Of a stretch of DNA of 64,000 nt, positions 12,531 to 23,030 are shown piece after piece. The position numbers were made by a program, and so were the translations under genes. The notes beneath the pieces are model-generated. The model did no database searches. It was not told where the DNA came from and worked only from the letters and a program-made list of their open reading frames with translations. The stretch covers positions 2,919,001-2,983,000 of the forward strand of contig NC_134846.1 in assembly GCF_965363235.1 (NCBI RefSeq). Direction: 5' to 3'. The first letter of the stretch is position 1. Each line of letters opens with the position of its first letter. This DNA comes from Mytilus galloprovincialis. Its lineage: Eukaryota > Mollusca > Bivalvia > Mytilida > Mytilidae.

Positions 12531-13463
12531 ATGAATCTTACCAGTGAAGAACAGCAGATGAGCCTTCTTCATAATTTGATATTTGCACAAATAAATTCCG
12601 GTATAGGGTTGTTATCGATAGTTCTTAATTTCGTGGTGATTTATAACAAACAAAACACTTTTTAAAAAATCCATTTAACAGACTTCTTACACCGATAATT
12701 GCAGTTCATTTTATAGGATCAACATGTTAGTTTGGATATAACATTGTTATCATTACATATTCAGAAAGAATAAAGAATATATGTTTTATAAGTTTGCTAG
12801 CTGGAATTTACATGACGGTATTATCAACAATGCAAACCGTCGTCGTGTCTTTCGACCGTTATCAAGCATTATTACCATTACCTATCGTTATCGGTTATCC
12901 TTAGAAGGAGGAAGATTCTTGGGTATATTTCTACTATAGTTTGGTCATCATTATTTCTCAGTTTTGTATTTATTTCAGCCGTAAAGATTGGCGATGGAGA
13001 CTGTTATGCCTTGCAATCATCACATACCGATCCGGAAGCTAGTATGTTCGGTTCTATATTCCTTATTGTTACCCTTTCTGTTGATATCATGTTTTGTATA
13101 TTAACATTTCGTAATATCAGAAAGAAATATCATTCAGTCGGTATAATGATGTTCACTGTTAGGTCAAATCCAACAATAATATGCCAAAGAAGTATTAACT
13201 TGTTCGCAACGCCTTCTTTTCAAGAAAAAATGAAAAATAAACGTCATGCTCTAGTTGTGGTGTTGTTTGTTGTTGTAACGCATGCGGTGACATATTTGAC
13301 ACAGATTGTCATAATATGGTCCATTAGACAGGATTCTGTGGCAATAAACAGTTTGGGTGATATTTTCATTTTATTTAACTTCCTTACGTTCATATTTGAC
13401 GCCATGTTCTGCATCATATCAATACGGCCATTGCGAGAGAATTGTAGACGTAATGGAATTTGA
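12531..13463 (+). pseudogene. Broken class A (rhodopsin-like) GPCR gene
   Basis: A single-exon GPCR reading can be followed across this stretch but not in one frame. The ATG at 12531 opens an N-terminus with NLT and a TM1-like segment (IGLLSIVLNFVVIY), ending at a stop at 12663. A TM2-like segment (NPFNRLLTPIIAVHF) follows in a second frame and runs into an in-frame stop. That frame then continues with a TM3-like segment ending SFDRYQA, which holds the DRY motif. A further frame change leads to TM4 (GYISTIVWSSLFLSFVF), an ECL2 cysteine (GDGDCY), and TM5, a long third loop, TM6 and TM7, open to 13463. TM7 ends FDAMFCIISIRP where NPxxY is expected. With at least one internal stop and two frame changes it cannot make a full receptor. 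A relative may be the intact receptor at 21.9 kb, though the sequences differ widely. Confidence 0.75.
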
Positions 13464-13794
13464 ATCTGAAATGGAAAACTTGAACGTAGTGAAACCAATG
13501 GAATTCTACTTTTTTTCAAGTACTTGTAACTCATCAAATCATTCCCGTACATAATTTATAATAAGAAAATAACACTGAAACAACTCTCTAATTTGACCTA
13601 CATTCAATGAATATGTAAGGATCCATTCTGGAATAGAATTGGAAATCAACCTATTAATAGTTTGAACAATCGTTAGAACCAGTATTGAATAAGATACAAT
13701 CTTAACCAATGGAAAAGCCACTGAGGAATTAAAAATTATTCCAAAAGAATAAGAATAAATATTGGTGAAATAAACTCATCATACATACCAGGAT

Positions 13795-13965
13795 TAAATC
13801 AAATTTTGTATTAACGCCAGACGCGCTTTTCGTCTAAAAAAGTCTCATCAGTGACGCTCGAATCCAAAAAGGTCAAATTAAGTACGAAGCTGAATTGGTG
13901 ACCAAAAGTTTTGCCAATTACAGCTAAGGTAATTTATTCCTGAGGTAGAAAAGCCTTAGTATTTC
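13795..13965 (-). repeat. Dispersed SINE-like repeat R3, inverted
   Basis: Complement of R3: ACCAGGATTAAATC, CGCCAGACGCGCTTTTCGTC, CTCATCAGTGACGCTCGAAT, ending TTACCTTAGC-complement and CTGAGGTAGAAAAGCCTT. Confidence 0.8.
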
Positions 13966-14734
13966 AAAATATCAAAATTTTGTAATCTTAAGAACAATGG
14001 ATTGAATTACTCTGGAATTTTTTCATAAAATTGAGAACAACTGGGGGAACAGAAGTAAAATTCAACAAACATAGTGTATGAATTAAAAGTAAGATCAATA
14101 ATATGAAACACTTAAAATTGTATTAAAGAATTTTAGAACAATCTTTGAATTCGTCCTGACATTTAACCAACAAAAATATTCGAAAAAGAGAGATGGTGTA
14201 TGATGTTTAATATTACAATTATCACTAGAGACAAAAGGAAGTACATCAAGTATTTGTGCTTTTTAAAGAGCTAACAAATACCGGAACCGCTGTGGTATAT
14301 TATGTTTACTGTTAAAATATCGTGCCAGACAGCCATACTATACAGACATTACATTTTAATATATTCAAATTTAAAAATGAGAGAAAAATGTACATTGCTT
14401 GACGTCAACTTAGTTATTAAAGGAGAAGGTTCAGTAAGACCCCTTTTTGGCCCCAAAATATAGCAGTTTTACATTATTGTTAAAATGTAAACTTTTAGTT
14501 ATTTATTGGACAGTAGAATGCTTCTGCTACATAAATATGGGCTGTTTTTGACAATACAATGCACATATATCCGGTACTAGCACAATTAAGTCATGCTAAA
14601 TTACTGAAATCTTCACAATTCTAGCATTTTAGTTAAATTTTAGACTGTTTTCATGTAAAACGAAAGTGGCCGCATTCGTGTTCATCCTTAATATTGAAAT
14701 GTAAGTTGTATTTGATGATAATACATAACATATA

Positions 14735-16023
14735 CACATGGAAAAAAGTATTGCAACACCTTGATTTTTTAAAATTTGAAAAATCAGCCTCTTTTTGTGG
14801 ATGAAATATAACAAAATATTTGTATAATATCATTGAAACATAGTTTATGATAACATTGGCATTCAAACGAACAAAAAATGTTTGAAAAAAAATGATTTAT
14901 ATAACCACAATTTTAATAACAAAATGAAGTGTTTTTTGTACAAAAAACTGCATTTTACAACTTTTACTGTAGTCGAACTTTACAATGTCAGACATTTCAA
15001 AATTAATCTTCAGATGACTGTTCACATCATGGTTGATCGTTATACGCCAAAGAATTAGTACTTTGTGCGCAGCCTCTATTCAAACGGATAACCGCGTATA
15101 AACGTCTTCTGATTCCTGCCAGAAATCGACTAATTTGTTGCTAAGGTAGCAGCAACCATTTCTAATGAAGGGCATTGTTTATTTCATGATGTGTTTGAAC
15201 TGGGGTGTCCTTTCGCGCACTTTCCGCCCAATAGTGTCCCATATACGTTCGATATGGTTCAAATCCGGGCTACGATCGGGCCAAGGAAGATGAAACGAAT
15301 TCCATTGAAACAATGGATCTTCCTCCACGATGCTAATTTCCAACTTTGGCGAGCTCTGCACTACATTCGATACGGAAAACTGTGTGTCTGTTCGTAAGCA
15401 AGGGTCTCCGAAATGGTCTTATCGCACGATAACCAGTAGCAATGTGTCGATCCCGAACAGTTCTTGTTAAAAGGCTCTTGTATGCCCACCACTCTCTTTT
15501 TAGGATTGTCTTGTATGCAATGGGTTTCCTTCTGACCAATCTTCATTATGCTTGATTTTCCCTAGCAAATGGTATAGGGGTCTTCATTATCTCGGAAGGT
15601 CTTTAACATCGTTCATTGCCTGATTTTTATTCTCAAAACAACTTTGAGTGGAATGGTGATGACGAACAATACGCTCAGTTGTTACAGCGACATCCCTGCT
15701 TCTCTCATGCTGATAATCTGCCATCTTGCTGCAGTTAAGAGTTGTCAAGGACCCATTACAAGGTGTCAATCATATAACTTTAAAAACTTGGGTATTTAAA
15801 GTGTTGAAAACAATGAGGATAAAAACATCTGTTTTGCTGTGTACGGGTACAGTAGCTGTATGTGCAGATAACAACTTATCGAGTCGATATTTATTGATTT
15901 AACTCAGGTGATACTTAAATAATGTTTAAATAGTTCTATTTTACCAAATTATATCACAAAAAACTAAAGGGTGTTTTTTTAATTTTAATTTTAATTTGGT
16001 GTTGCAATACTTTTTTCCATCTA
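14735..16023 (-). mobile_element. Tc1/mariner-type DNA transposon, defective
   Basis: The ends carry the same inverted sequence: ATGGAAAAAAGTATTGCAAC plus ACC at 14738-14760 and its complement at 15998-16020. TA dinucleotides lie just outside (14733-14734 and about 16022-16025), as expected for this superfamily. The 1.29-kb length is normal for a Tc1 element. The minus strand holds broken transposase pieces. Exact ends are uncertain by a few bases because the outermost positions differ between the two sides. Confidence 0.85.
15179..15769 (-). pseudogene. Tc1-like transposase remnant
   Basis: Read from high to low coordinate, the N-terminal piece has MADYQHERSRDVAV and ends NDVKDLPR, resembling the end of the DNA-binding helix-turn-helix part. 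A middle piece carries TVRDRHIATGYRAIRPFRRP. The C-terminal piece carries LPWPDRSPDLNHIERIWD, the classic segment with the final catalytic acidic residue of the DDE triad. The segment that should hold the first two catalytic Asp residues is missing between about 15300 and 15340: sequence before and after it abuts directly. There is also a stop near 15570 and at least one frame change. The enzyme is dead, so the element could only have been moved by a relative. Confidence 0.8.
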
Positions 16024-16762
16024 TAATACTAAAATTACGAGGTCCAATTTGTCAGCCGTCATCACGTAAAAACGACGAATCACAGAATTCAACTTTATAT
16101 ATAACTAATATAGTACAAAGGTGTAGATTAAAAATTACACCACTCCAGGCCCTTTTGTTTTCCACGTAATTAATATTGCCAATAATTAAGAAGTTCCGGG
16201 TCGAGTACGCTACCGATACCAATAGTATAGTTACCTGTTACCTATTACCTTATCTGTACGTTCCGCATCTGACAGGCGCACCACCAAACGTTGTATTCAG
16301 GATTAATATGCTATATACACGGGTCATAACCACAGGATTGACACTACTAAACTGTCAAATTGTTACCTATTGTAGTATTTTAATCAGTAACACTTTCTAA
16401 GATAACAATATGAATACTAAAAATCTGGACTAAAAATAAGGCGTATAGGTACAGTTTTCAATTTGTTAGTGGGCATGACGTAAAACAGCGAAGCAAATAA
16501 TTCAACTTTATTTATAACTTATATAGGACAATGCTGTTGATTTAAAAATACTCCATTCCAGGACCTTTTGTTTTCCAAATAATTAATACTATTGTTTCAG
16601 TTCGACGGGTTCTAACAGAAAGACTTGAAAGCAGAGAAAAACTGTGTATCTTATAATCGGCATGACTTTATCAGATGACAATACTAATACTAAAATAAGG
16701 CTTGCGCATAGTTATATACTTTAATTCAGTCACGGACCCGTGATATCACGGGTGTGTTCTAG
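16020..16762 (+). mobile_element. Non-autonomous Helitron-like element
   Basis: The left end begins TCTATAATACTAAAATTACG. The right end has a perfect 18-nt palindrome ACCCGTGATATCACGGGT (16736-16753), followed 5 nt later by CTAG (16759-16762) and a T, matching the TC...CTRR|T pattern of Helitrons, although the usual hairpin-to-end spacing is nearer 10 nt. Inside, a block of about 165 bp (16035-16200) recurs at 16450-16610, both containing TTCAACTTTAT..ATA and CCTTTTGTTTTCCA. No Rep/helicase gene is present. Confidence 0.55.
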
Positions 16763-17043
16763 TGTGCATATATGAAGGTTGAGGATGAACGCGGATGCGG
16801 CCACTTCCACTTTTTTCCAAAAACCATATGAAAAGTGACATTTTTCTGCATATTTGGTAGATTTTTCATATTTGAGCTTGAATCGGATCGTTTTTAATGA
16901 CTCCATCAGATAAAATCTTTCCCATCAACTAATTAATTCAAATAAAATAGCCACTTAAGTATTTAAAAAGTGGTCAAAATCTTTCGTCAGATGAACTTGA
17001 AATTTGAGGCCAAAATCGGTCCTTACCGGACCTACTCCTTTAA

Positions 17044-17394
17044 AAAAAAAGGCGTATATTGAAAAATAACTTACTCTGATATCAAACGATGTCTTATTTT
17101 CACAAGAGGTTAAAGTTATATTTGTACTGTTAAATATTTTCGATTCCGGAGACATTAATGACATTTATCTAATGGGTATAAGTACATTAACTTTTACTTT
17201 GTATGGGTGGAGGGTTGGAGAAAAGTTGTGTTGTTTAATATAAAATAGACGAATTAAGCTGATTAATGATAGAGGATAATAACTTTCATTAACCCCAACT
17301 AGTGGTAGAAGTTAGACAGATACAAAATATTTTTGTAATTGTAATTGTCATTAAATATTAACAGTATGTGTTGCAACTCAAACATAAACAAACA
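17044..17394. other. AT-rich spacer
   Basis: No gene or repeat was recognised between the TTAA-bounded element and the R1 copy. Confidence 0.4.
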
Positions 17395-18060
17395 ATAAAA
17401 AACAGCAAAAGAACAAAGCATAAAATTGAGAATGGAAATGGGGAATGTGTCAAAGAGACTAAAACCCGACCATAGAACAGACAACTGCAGAAGGGGTAAA
17501 CATGTTTATGAGATCTCAACCCTCCACCTATACCTCTAGCCAATGTAAAAAAGTAAACGCATTACAATACGCACATTAAAATTCAGTTCAGTTCAGTTCA
17601 GTTCAAATCCGAGTCTGTTGTCAGAGGATGAAACAAAAGAAAATAGACAAAAAGACAATAATAAATAATACATAAATAACAACAGACTACTAGCAGTTAA
17701 CTGACATGCCAGCTCCGGACTTCAATTAAACTGATTGAAAGATTATGTCTTCATCATATGAATATCAGACACAATCCTTCCCGTTAGGGGTTTAGTATCA
17801 TACCATCATAACATATATGAGAAGAACATAACCCGTGTCATGCCAACAATTGTTTTTTTTTAATAAATGTGTTTAGTTCCGATGCAAAGACCCTATAAGT
17901 GAATCAATATTAACGCCAAAATATGCAATGTTTAATGACCTGACAACAGTATCGTAACTATATCCCTTCTTATTAAGTCTATTTAAAGGTTTTGTTAGCT
18001 TCTGAGGTGAATACTGACATTTTTGTGCTTTAAAAGAACAGTTCTATACAAAATTGGCAG
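17395..18060 (-). repeat. R1 retroelement 3' tail, inverted
   Basis: On the minus strand this matches the 3' part of the element at 24.6-25.4 kb. Shared blocks include GTTAGCTTCTGAGGTGAATA (complement of the segment near 24670), CAATCCTTCCCGTTAGGGGT, CTACTAGCAGTTAACTGACA, and the terminal AATTGAGAATGGAAATGGGG with AACCCGACCATAGAACAGAC. No reverse transcriptase part is visible, consistent with a 5'-truncated copy. A short TTCAG run sits at about 17583-17603. Confidence 0.75.
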
Positions 18061-18196
18061 TATATATTTTCTTTAAAAAAAATAGAAACGTAAGTATTAC
18101 AATATTAAATAGCCATGTTACAATGAGACCTCCACCCTTAGTTCAAATGTCTTTTTAGAAAAAAAAAAGCCAGTAATTCTAACATGACCCGGTCAC

Positions 18197-18996
18197 AAGA
18201 GATGGGTCTGATTACTTTCAATGTAATTGATAAAATTACAATTACTTTGTCATTTGTACGATTAAATTAAATTAATGATTACATCATTTCTGAAAGTGTC
18301 TGATTAAATTAATGATTACATTGGCAAAGTAATCATGATTACATCTGATTACAATGAATTAAAAAAACAAACACATTTTGAATGATGTGAATGAATTAAC
18401 GTTTAATATAACTATAGTTCTTTCTAGAAAGGTTTTGTTTTACATATTTTAAAATGATAACTTCAAACTTGATCTATTTAATAAACCACAAAAGTTCACT
18501 ACAAACATACATGAACATTGTGTCACCCATTACAAATTATCATCATTGATCTCTGAATTATTTTGACTTCAATTGAATATAGCTTTATAAAGAGTTTGCT
18601 GTTTGTCTTCTGACCTCTTCCAGACTTTATATGTATTTCAAGGTGCAGATTTTGGAAGTTAAAATATGGATGAAATAAAGTTACCAGATAAAATTATATA
18701 AAAATTTATTAGAATTGTTTAAACAGATTGTAAAAAAAATACCATTACTATAAGTCAATGAATAAGAATAACAAAAAGGTTCATTTATTGACCATACACA
18801 CAGTTCAAGATTTTTTCATTGTAATCAGAATGTTATCAAAATGTAATCAGGATTACAGGGCATTTTGAAAAGTAATTGATTAAATTGAATTACATGTAAT
18901 CAGAATTTTTGCTGATTAATGATTACAATGATTACTTGAAAAATTGTAATCAATTACAGCTGATAAACGATTACAATTAAAATTGCCCCAAGTCTG
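18197..18996. mobile_element. Non-autonomous hAT-type element (800 bp)
   Basis: A perfect 8-bp direct repeat, CCGGTCAC, flanks it (18189-18196 and 18997-19004), as expected for hAT insertion. The ends form a short imperfect inverted repeat: AAGAGATGGG on the left, CAGACTTGGGG as complement on the right. Inside each end lie many copies of GTAATCA/TGATTAC-like words (18205-18365 and 18815-18985), resembling the subterminal repeats bound by hAT transposases. The 450-bp core holds no coding region. Confidence 0.8.
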
Positions 18997-19004
18997 CCGG
19001 TCAC

Positions 19005-20480
19005 ACATTATCGGATAACGCTAACGGACGCCGAACGGATAACTTTTATTCAATCCGTTCATGTCCGTTTGTCAACGTATGTTTGTTCCGCCTAACAAAA
19101 GTTCCACTGGTAACTTAGATATAAACAATGCCATAATACCTGTTCCAAATGGAACAAATATTCCATAACCTTTATTCCATTAGGAACAATTACTGTAATA
19201 TTTGTTCCGGTGGAAATAATATCCAATGATATGTCTTCAATTTGGAACTTACATAATGATGGAACTTATATTCCGTGACACGTTAATCGTCCATTCGTAT
19301 TCGTTTAACGTACGTCCATATCCGTTTCATGTCCGTTCAGTGTCCGTTTTATCAGCTGATGTGCGTTCTGTCCGTTGGAAAATTTTAGCATGTTCAAAAC
19401 TTTGAACGGACGTTCAACAGATGAGTTGTCCGTTGAACGTCCAGTTGGAGTCCGTTTTGCACGGTACATCTCCGTTCCGTTTCCGTTTCCGTTTTATATC
19501 CGTTGCGTGTCCGTAATACATCCGTTGATCGCTCCGTAAGCCTCGGTCACACCTTAAAGAATAGCTCGAACGGATGCCTAACGAATAACTTTTTCTCAGT
19601 CCGTTCGTGTCCGTAAGACATCCGCTCTTATCCGTTAGACTACGTCCATATTCGTTTCATGTCCGTTTAGCGTACGTTTTTTCCGTTGACGTCAGGTCTG
19701 TAAAATTTTGAGCATGTTCAAAACTTTGAACACTTCATCCGTTGGACGTCCGGTAGGCGTCCGTTTTGTACGGTACTCGTCCGTTTTGTATCCGTTACTT
19801 GTCCGTTATACATCTGTTGGAGGTCTGGCAGACAAATTCACCAACAGACTTCTACCGGACGTATAACGGATAAAACGGATGATGAACGAATCTTAAACGG
19901 ATAAATGCCAATTTAATATTTCGCGTCAAAAATGCCAATTATTGGTATGTCAGATTTCTTGAGGTTCATGAATTCTTATTATTCATAACCGATCTTATAG
20001 TAAAGGCACGTCTTCACCATCAAACATCTCTTATTCGGGCCAGACACTGCCCTTTTATGGCATTTTGAAGAACAAACCAAAACCAGTTACACAGAAAAAC
20101 GTTTTGGATATTTATGCTATTTACATGTATTATTATTGTCAAATTTAATTTTTCCGTATATCTTGTTTACCCGTTTTATGCGGTACTCGTTCATTGGGTG
20201 TACGTTCGACATCCGTTCTGTCCGGTACGTTTCCGTTTCTCGTACGTTGCATATCCGGTCTGTGTCCGGTATGCATTCGTTACGCGTCCGTTTTATTTGG
20301 TCAGCACATCAACGGACTTTCAACGGATAACAATTTTGTCAATGGACAACCATTTTCATCCGTTAGCCGTCCGTTCGTGCTATCCCGAAAGGTGTGATCG
20401 AGGCTTTATACTAATTCACCAACGGACTTCTACCGGATGTATAACGGATAAAACGGATGATGAATGGATGTGAAACGAAT
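19005..20480. repeat. Segment dense in TCCGTT / AACGGA words
   Basis: By hand count about 29 CCGTT and 12 AACGG words fall in about 1.45 kb, where under two are expected at this base composition. The words are irregularly spaced, not in strict tandem. The left part is mostly TCCGTT, with AACGGA clusters at 19020-19045, 19870-19900 and 20305-20460. The phrase CGGTCACAC starts the region and recurs near 19543, and its inverted form lies near 20390, so the region is built of several direct and inverted copies of one element. The open frames across it are by-products. Confidence 0.8.
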
Positions 20481-20635
20481 ATAAATCGGATAAATGCCTA
20501 TTGAACATTTTGCATCAGAAATGCCTATCATTGGTATGTCATAATTCTTGAGTGTCATGAATTTTTATGATTAATGATGAATCTTGTAGTAAGAGCGCGT
20601 CTTCACTATCAATCAGCTTTTTTGCAGGCCAGACT
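19843..20635. repeat. Direct duplication of about 210 bp within the TCCGTT segment
   Basis: 19843-20045 and 20411-20635 share the order CACCAAC(A/G)GACTTCTACC, GTATAACGGATAAAACGGAT, GGATAAATGCC, ATTGGTATGTCA, TTCTTGAG and GCGTCTTCAC.TCAA, then GGCCAGAC. The copies are diverged, so the duplication is not recent. Confidence 0.8.
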
Positions 20636-20639
20636 GAAC

Positions 20640-21889
20640 TTAAATATTACAAATTTAAACAATATATCAACAAAACAAGGTATACTGATTTGTTTCACTA
20701 CAATATAATATTAATTACGTTGAGGTTGAATTCCCTGTCATTTATTATTTATCCACATATGAACTTGTATCAGAAAGAAATATGATATCTCTGTACATTA
20801 ACCTTACTTTCAGGTATATATACAGATATGATTTCTTTTTGTAAGACAGGTACTTGTGACCATCCTTAAGAAAAAAACTTTTATTCGTACTTCAGTAGTT
20901 TGATTGTAATTGTGTACATATGAATAACAAAAATAAATGAAGGTCATCGAATATGATTAAGAATGAGCCAAATATAAAAGACCATATGTGAAAAAAAGGC
21001 TATCGGTAATTACTATAGATAAACGACTCATTTTTACTGCAAATTCGTATAAAAATTATACGTTATTATTGATGTATCAAAAGGGTTTTACGTCATAAAA
21101 GTTTTTTCTTTAAAAATGTGGAAAATATATATTCAGTCAAACAAAGAGAAAATGAAAAATACCAATAATGTTGTAGCCTACGGAAATGCCATCTATACAC
21201 AAATGGCTGTAACGAAGCTGTTAACCATAATTACTTCCGAAACGAATGGAGGATGTCCAATATTTTACTCTGTTTTGTAAAAAGCAACATAAAGATGAGA
21301 TGAAATGAAACAACACATAATTATAAAATTCCTTAGGTATTAGCAATATACTAGTAGGTTTCTCATTTCTGATTGGTTCGTTAAATGTTGGTATATATAT
21401 TATGGAGTTGGTTCGCTCTTTGTCCGCCAATACCAATTTGGTTGATACATACACAATTTGAATTCTCTTATCTATGATAACATTTTCATAACCTAGAAGG
21501 GAGTTGTCTATGACAAATAAGTGTCATTTAAAGGATATGCATTTATTATTCGTATTTTATCTGGTACATATTCCTTGAAAACTGTTGCTGCGTATTTACT
21601 TGTACATTTTGGTTCATTTCAAAGCAGTTACTGGATTACGTCCGTACAGAAATAGAAAATTGATGTATACTGTAAAGAGTTGGTGTCTTTTAAAACGTAA
21701 GCGATGTTGTAATATAGCTGTTAACGAGTATGGCGTTCCTATAGCTCCGACTGACAATGTCAGTGCTGTGTTCCATAAACACTCATCATATATACAAGAA
21801 TAAAATTATTTACGCCAGACACTTATGTCGATTTGATAGAGATTGATAATGTTTTGCGCAATTTAGCTATTGACGAAAACACTATCGTC
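20640..21889. other. Upstream region of the intact GPCR
   Basis: No coding region with known motifs. At about 21780-21832 a small R3-like scrap (ACTCATCATATATAC..ACGCCAGACAC) lies just before the receptor reading frame, so the receptor's upstream flank includes repeat-derived sequence. Confidence 0.45.
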
Positions 21890-22864
21890 ATGATGTTCTC
21901 TGATATGGTTGATAACATTACTTCAATCCAAGTAACCACACTTGCGATTACCGAAGCAGTAGAGAATATTACCTATATGATAAAGTTAAACAATGTGACT
22001 GATATTGTCCTTCAAACGAATGACGTCTATTCTACTTATCTAATAGCCTTTCTGTATTTCCTTTGCACTATGATCATTGTGATGAATCTACCATCAGTTA
22101 TCATTGTATTTGTATCACTCTTTAAGAACGTTGATCTGAAGAATTGTCAAATGCTCTTGAGTTTGAGTATAACAGATATGTTATTTGGTATGTGTTGGGC
22201 CGTTGTCATTGATACCAACGTTACTAAGAATAAGATTTCATATAGAGAATGTTTGATGAGAACCGGTATTGCATCAATTTCATTCTTGGTTTCAAACACA
22301 CAAGTGTTCATCATTTCACTGGACCGAGTTTGTACAATTTGTTTCAAAGTGAGATTTTTCATCAAGAACAGGAATATTTGTACCGTGTTGAGTGTTGTAT
22401 TATCGTGGACATTTTCGTTTATACTGATTGTTCTTTTGACATTGTTTAGATCCCAGGACAACGGCGGGGACGAATGTTCATTAAGTCGTATATTTCCAGA
22501 CGATTTTCCTCTTCTTCCTTTTATATTTATATTACTCGAGGTTGGAACATTAATTAATATCTCGTGGTTAGTGATATATCTTATTCGACATCATCGTAAA
22601 ATGCAAACACTTACGGTACGTAAAGTAGGTAGAGATGATGTACGTCTGTGCATTACAATTGGCATAGTTACATCTGTGTGTACGTTTCTGCACATCCCTT
22701 GGAATATAACAACGATTTACGGAATATTAATTGAATGGCCATCGCGATTCATTAGGAATTCAGCCTTTTTCTTGTCTGCCTTGACGTCTATTATCAATCC
22801 AATAATTTACATCTTCAGAGTGCAGAAGTTTAGACAACTTCTTCAAAACAGCATACGTTGTTGA
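21890..22864 (+). CDS. Class A (rhodopsin-like) G protein-coupled receptor, 324 aa
   Basis: An intact single-exon receptor. The frame is open from TTG at 21833, but the first ATG is at 21890 and gives 324 residues. The extracellular N-terminus has three N-glycosylation sites (N9, N26, N35). Seven hydrophobic segments lie at about 50-77, 86-107, 121-145, 163-186, 207-231, 252-278 and 287-310. Class A marks are LSLSITD in TM2 (the conserved Asp), Cys121 at the top of TM3 and Cys196 in ECL2 (the usual disulfide), DRV at 145-147 in place of DRY, Pro270 in TM6 and NPIIY at 303-307. The tail is short and ends SIRC, where the Cys could be palmitoylated. No ligand can be assigned. Single-exon, lineage-expanded peptide- or chemosensory-type receptors are common in molluscs. 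The broken receptor gene at 12.5 kb suggests a local gene family. Confidence 0.88.
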   Translation: MMFSDMVDNITSIQVTTLAITEAVENITYMIKLNNVTDIVLQTNDVYSTYLIAFLYFLCTMIIVMNLPSVIIVFVSLFKNVDLKNCQMLLSLSITDMLFGMCWAVVIDTNVTKNKISYRECLMRTGIASISFLVSNTQVFIISLDRVCTICFKVRFFIKNRNICTVLSVVLSWTFSFILIVLLTLFRSQDNGGDECSLSRIFPDDFPLLPFIFILLEVGTLINISWLVIYLIRHHRKMQTLTVRKVGRDDVRLCITIGIVTSVCTFLHIPWNITTIYGILIEWPSRFIRNSAFFLSALTSIINPIIYIFRVQKFRQLLQNSIRC

Positions 22865-22978
22865 AAGGATATTCGAGACAGTCACACATTGTGCACTTTG
22901 TATGTATGGTGAATGTGATAAGAAAACAACGTAATTGTAAGAAATGTGTTAGCAACTACATAAATTGACTTAAAACAT

Positions 22979-23030
22979 ATATCCTTTTAAACTAGTGTAC
23001 TACAATATCCTTTTAAACTAGTGTACTACA
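22979..23030. repeat. 26-bp unit repeated twice in tandem
   Basis: ATATCCTTTTAAACTAGTGT plus ACTACA is present twice, identical, about 115 bp after the receptor stop codon and so possibly in its 3' UTR. Confidence 0.9.

Larger units (their letters stand above)
14417..17043. mobile_element. TTAA-bounded element, disrupted by nested transposons
   Basis: The outer ends form an imperfect inverted repeat. The left end begins TTAAAGGAGAAGGTTCAGTA, and the complement of the right end begins TTAAAGGAGTAGGTCCGGTA. Both then continue through a TTTTGGCC block. Further in, GTGGCCGCATTCGTGTTCAT near 14670 is mirrored by ATGAACGCGGATGCGGCCAC near 16785, so the arms are about 300 nt. Both ends lie on TTAA, the target of piggyBac-type transposases. 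No transposase of that type is visible. The middle is occupied by a Tc1-like element and a Helitron-like element, which appear to be younger insertions. Confidence 0.55.

Noticed and set aside
17583-17603. TTCAG pentamer run as a telomere-like repeat
   Set aside because: Only about four to five units, not the TTAGGG unit of molluscs, and located within an R1 repeat.
20114-20473. A 119-codon plus-strand open frame rich in Tyr, Val and Arg
   Set aside because: It lies within the TCCGTT-dense repeat and its composition follows from that word.
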